Shown one piece after another: positions 5,354-6,108 of a stretch of DNA of 6,108 nucleotides; within the stretch, counting starts at the first letter, position 1; each line of letters starts with the position of its first letter. The stretch spans positions 1 to 6,108 of the forward strand of contig JAATGX010000166.1 in assembly GCA_015688915.1 (NCBI GenBank), read 5' to 3'. Under the pieces are notes generated by a model. It was not told the origin of the DNA, ran no database searches, and saw nothing but the letters and a program-made list of their open reading frames with translations. The position numbers were made by a program, and so were the translations under genes. Origin of the DNA: Desulfuromonadales bacterium (GTDB taxonomy: Bacteria; Desulfobacterota; Desulfuromonadia; Geobacterales; Pseudopelobacteraceae).

Positions 5354-6108
5354 TCAGGACATTTTGGTTATTTCCCTCAGCACCGAAGTGGCATAGCTTC
5401 CCTTGGGCAAACTGAATTCCAGCACCAAAGCATCTCCCTCGCACCGGAAGGACGCATCGGCCAACGGCACCCGCAACGGTCGGCGTTCCCCCTCCATGTG
5501 CAGTCCCCCTCCCAGATCGAACTCCTCAACCCGGATATCCGACTCGGCCAAAATCCGCTGTTCCAGCTCCAGCGGTTCTCCGGCCGGAGATTTCATCTTG
5601 CGGCCAAACATCGGCCCGGTGGCCGATATCTCGAATTGCGCAGCCCGCGGTGCCTCGGCCTCTCGGTCTTCGACCAGGAAACAGGCGCCGTTGGCATGCT
5701 TCCAGGCCAGATCACCCGCCAGCAGACCATCGATCTCCGTCAAACGCTGCGCCACGACCTTATCGAAGAGAAAGGATTGACACGCCGAGAGATAGAGCCG
5801 TTTGAGTCTCGGGTGGACGGCATTGAACGCCTTTTCCCAGGCGTCCGGCCGGGTGGCGAGGCGCTGGAGCACGTCATGCTCGCTACGGCAATGACGGGGC
5901 ATGAGCCGCAACGCCTCGGCAACATCACCCCGCCGGTATGCCTGGATGGCGTCACACCACCCCTGATCCCGCACCGCCTCAGGCTCCCCGATCAGGCAAT
6001 CCACGGCGCCGCGCCAGTCCCGGCGCAGCATTGCCCTGCCGATCAGGTGGGAATTTCCCAGGACCCCGTAGCGCTGCATGCCAAAGTAGTTGGGCACGCC
6101 CCGCTGTC
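5354..6108 (-). CDS. truD: tRNA pseudouridine(13) synthase TruD, C-terminal part
   Basis: TruD isomerises uridine 13 of tRNA (tRNA-Glu in Escherichia coli) to pseudouridine. The window keeps about 250 C-terminal residues; the family usually has about 350-400, so the N-terminal part with the catalytic aspartate lies beyond the right edge. The visible segment opens with the family signature QRGVPNYFGMQRYG. It continues with the inserted TRUD domain, then SACQSFLFDKVV, TGPMFGRKM and the C-terminal FSLPKGSYATSVLREITKMS. The GTG at 6097 (the V of GVPNYFG) is not the start, because the frame stays open through Q-R-G to the window edge. The stop is TGA at 5356-5354. The gene lies upstream of the TatD fusion on the same strand; the two may form a loose operon, but the downstream gene has its own promoter. 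Confidence 0.94.
   Translation of the reverse strand, partial: QRGVPNYFGMQRYGVLGNSHLIGRAMLRRDWRGAVDCLIGEPEAVRDQGWCDAIQAYRRGDVAEALRLMPRHCRSEHDVLQRLATRPDAWEKAFNAVHPRLKRLYLSACQSFLFDKVVAQRLTEIDGLLAGDLAWKHANGACFLVEDREAEAPRAAQFEISATGPMFGRKMKSPAGEPLELEQRILAESDIRVEEFDLGGGLHMEGERRPLRVPLADASFRCEGDALVLEFSLPKGSYATSVLREITKMS

Noticed and set aside
6095..6097. GTG as start codon of truD
   Set aside because: It encodes the valine of the conserved GVPNYFG motif in the middle of TruD; the frame continues upstream to the window edge.

Overview
The window reads as ordinary chromosome of a Gram-negative, probably anaerobic, deltaproteobacterium. A Geobacter-like organism (Desulfuromonadales/Geobacterales) is my best guess. 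It rests on the protein 'accent' of MtaB, on a FapA/DUF342 protein, and on a TatD fused to a radical SAM protein; this is inference, since no rRNA or taxon-specific marker is present. Coding regions are GC-rich, while the non-coding stretches around 2957-3236 and 3414-3500 are clearly AT-richer.

Layout, left to right. Bases 1-205 are a leader region with several small palindromes and a good sigma70-type promoter for mtaB (206-1495, +), a tRNA methylthiotransferase. It converges, with a 15-base gap, on a FapA/DUF342-family gene (1511-2956, -). A 280-base AT-rich gap with two adjacent dyads and a tRNA promoter follows, then tRNA-His (GTG anticodon, encoded CCA; 3237-3313, +) with its own intrinsic terminator. 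Next is a compact transcription unit for an unrecognised 82-residue protein (3514-3762, +). It has a perfect 15-base palindrome upstream, a near-consensus promoter, a second dyad over the start region, a strong Shine-Dalgarno and a terminator. That terminator is shared with the convergent gene 3852-5234 (-), a TatD-family metal-dependent hydrolase fused in frame to a radical SAM domain, which has its own promoter. The right end holds the C-terminal ~250 residues of truD (5354 to beyond the window edge, -).

Three of the six genes concern tRNA directly: mtaB acts at position 37 of ANN-decoding tRNAs, truD makes pseudouridine 13, and tRNA-His is a tRNA itself. They lie in separate transcription units, so this is loose clustering rather than an operon. 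No mobile element, CRISPR array or phage gene is visible.

The points most worth a second look are two. The first is the TatD/radical SAM junction, where an internal ATG with a Shine-Dalgarno lies in an ATGA overlap with a stop in another frame, as if two coupled genes had been fused by an indel. The second is the tightly built, apparently regulated small gene at 3514-3762.
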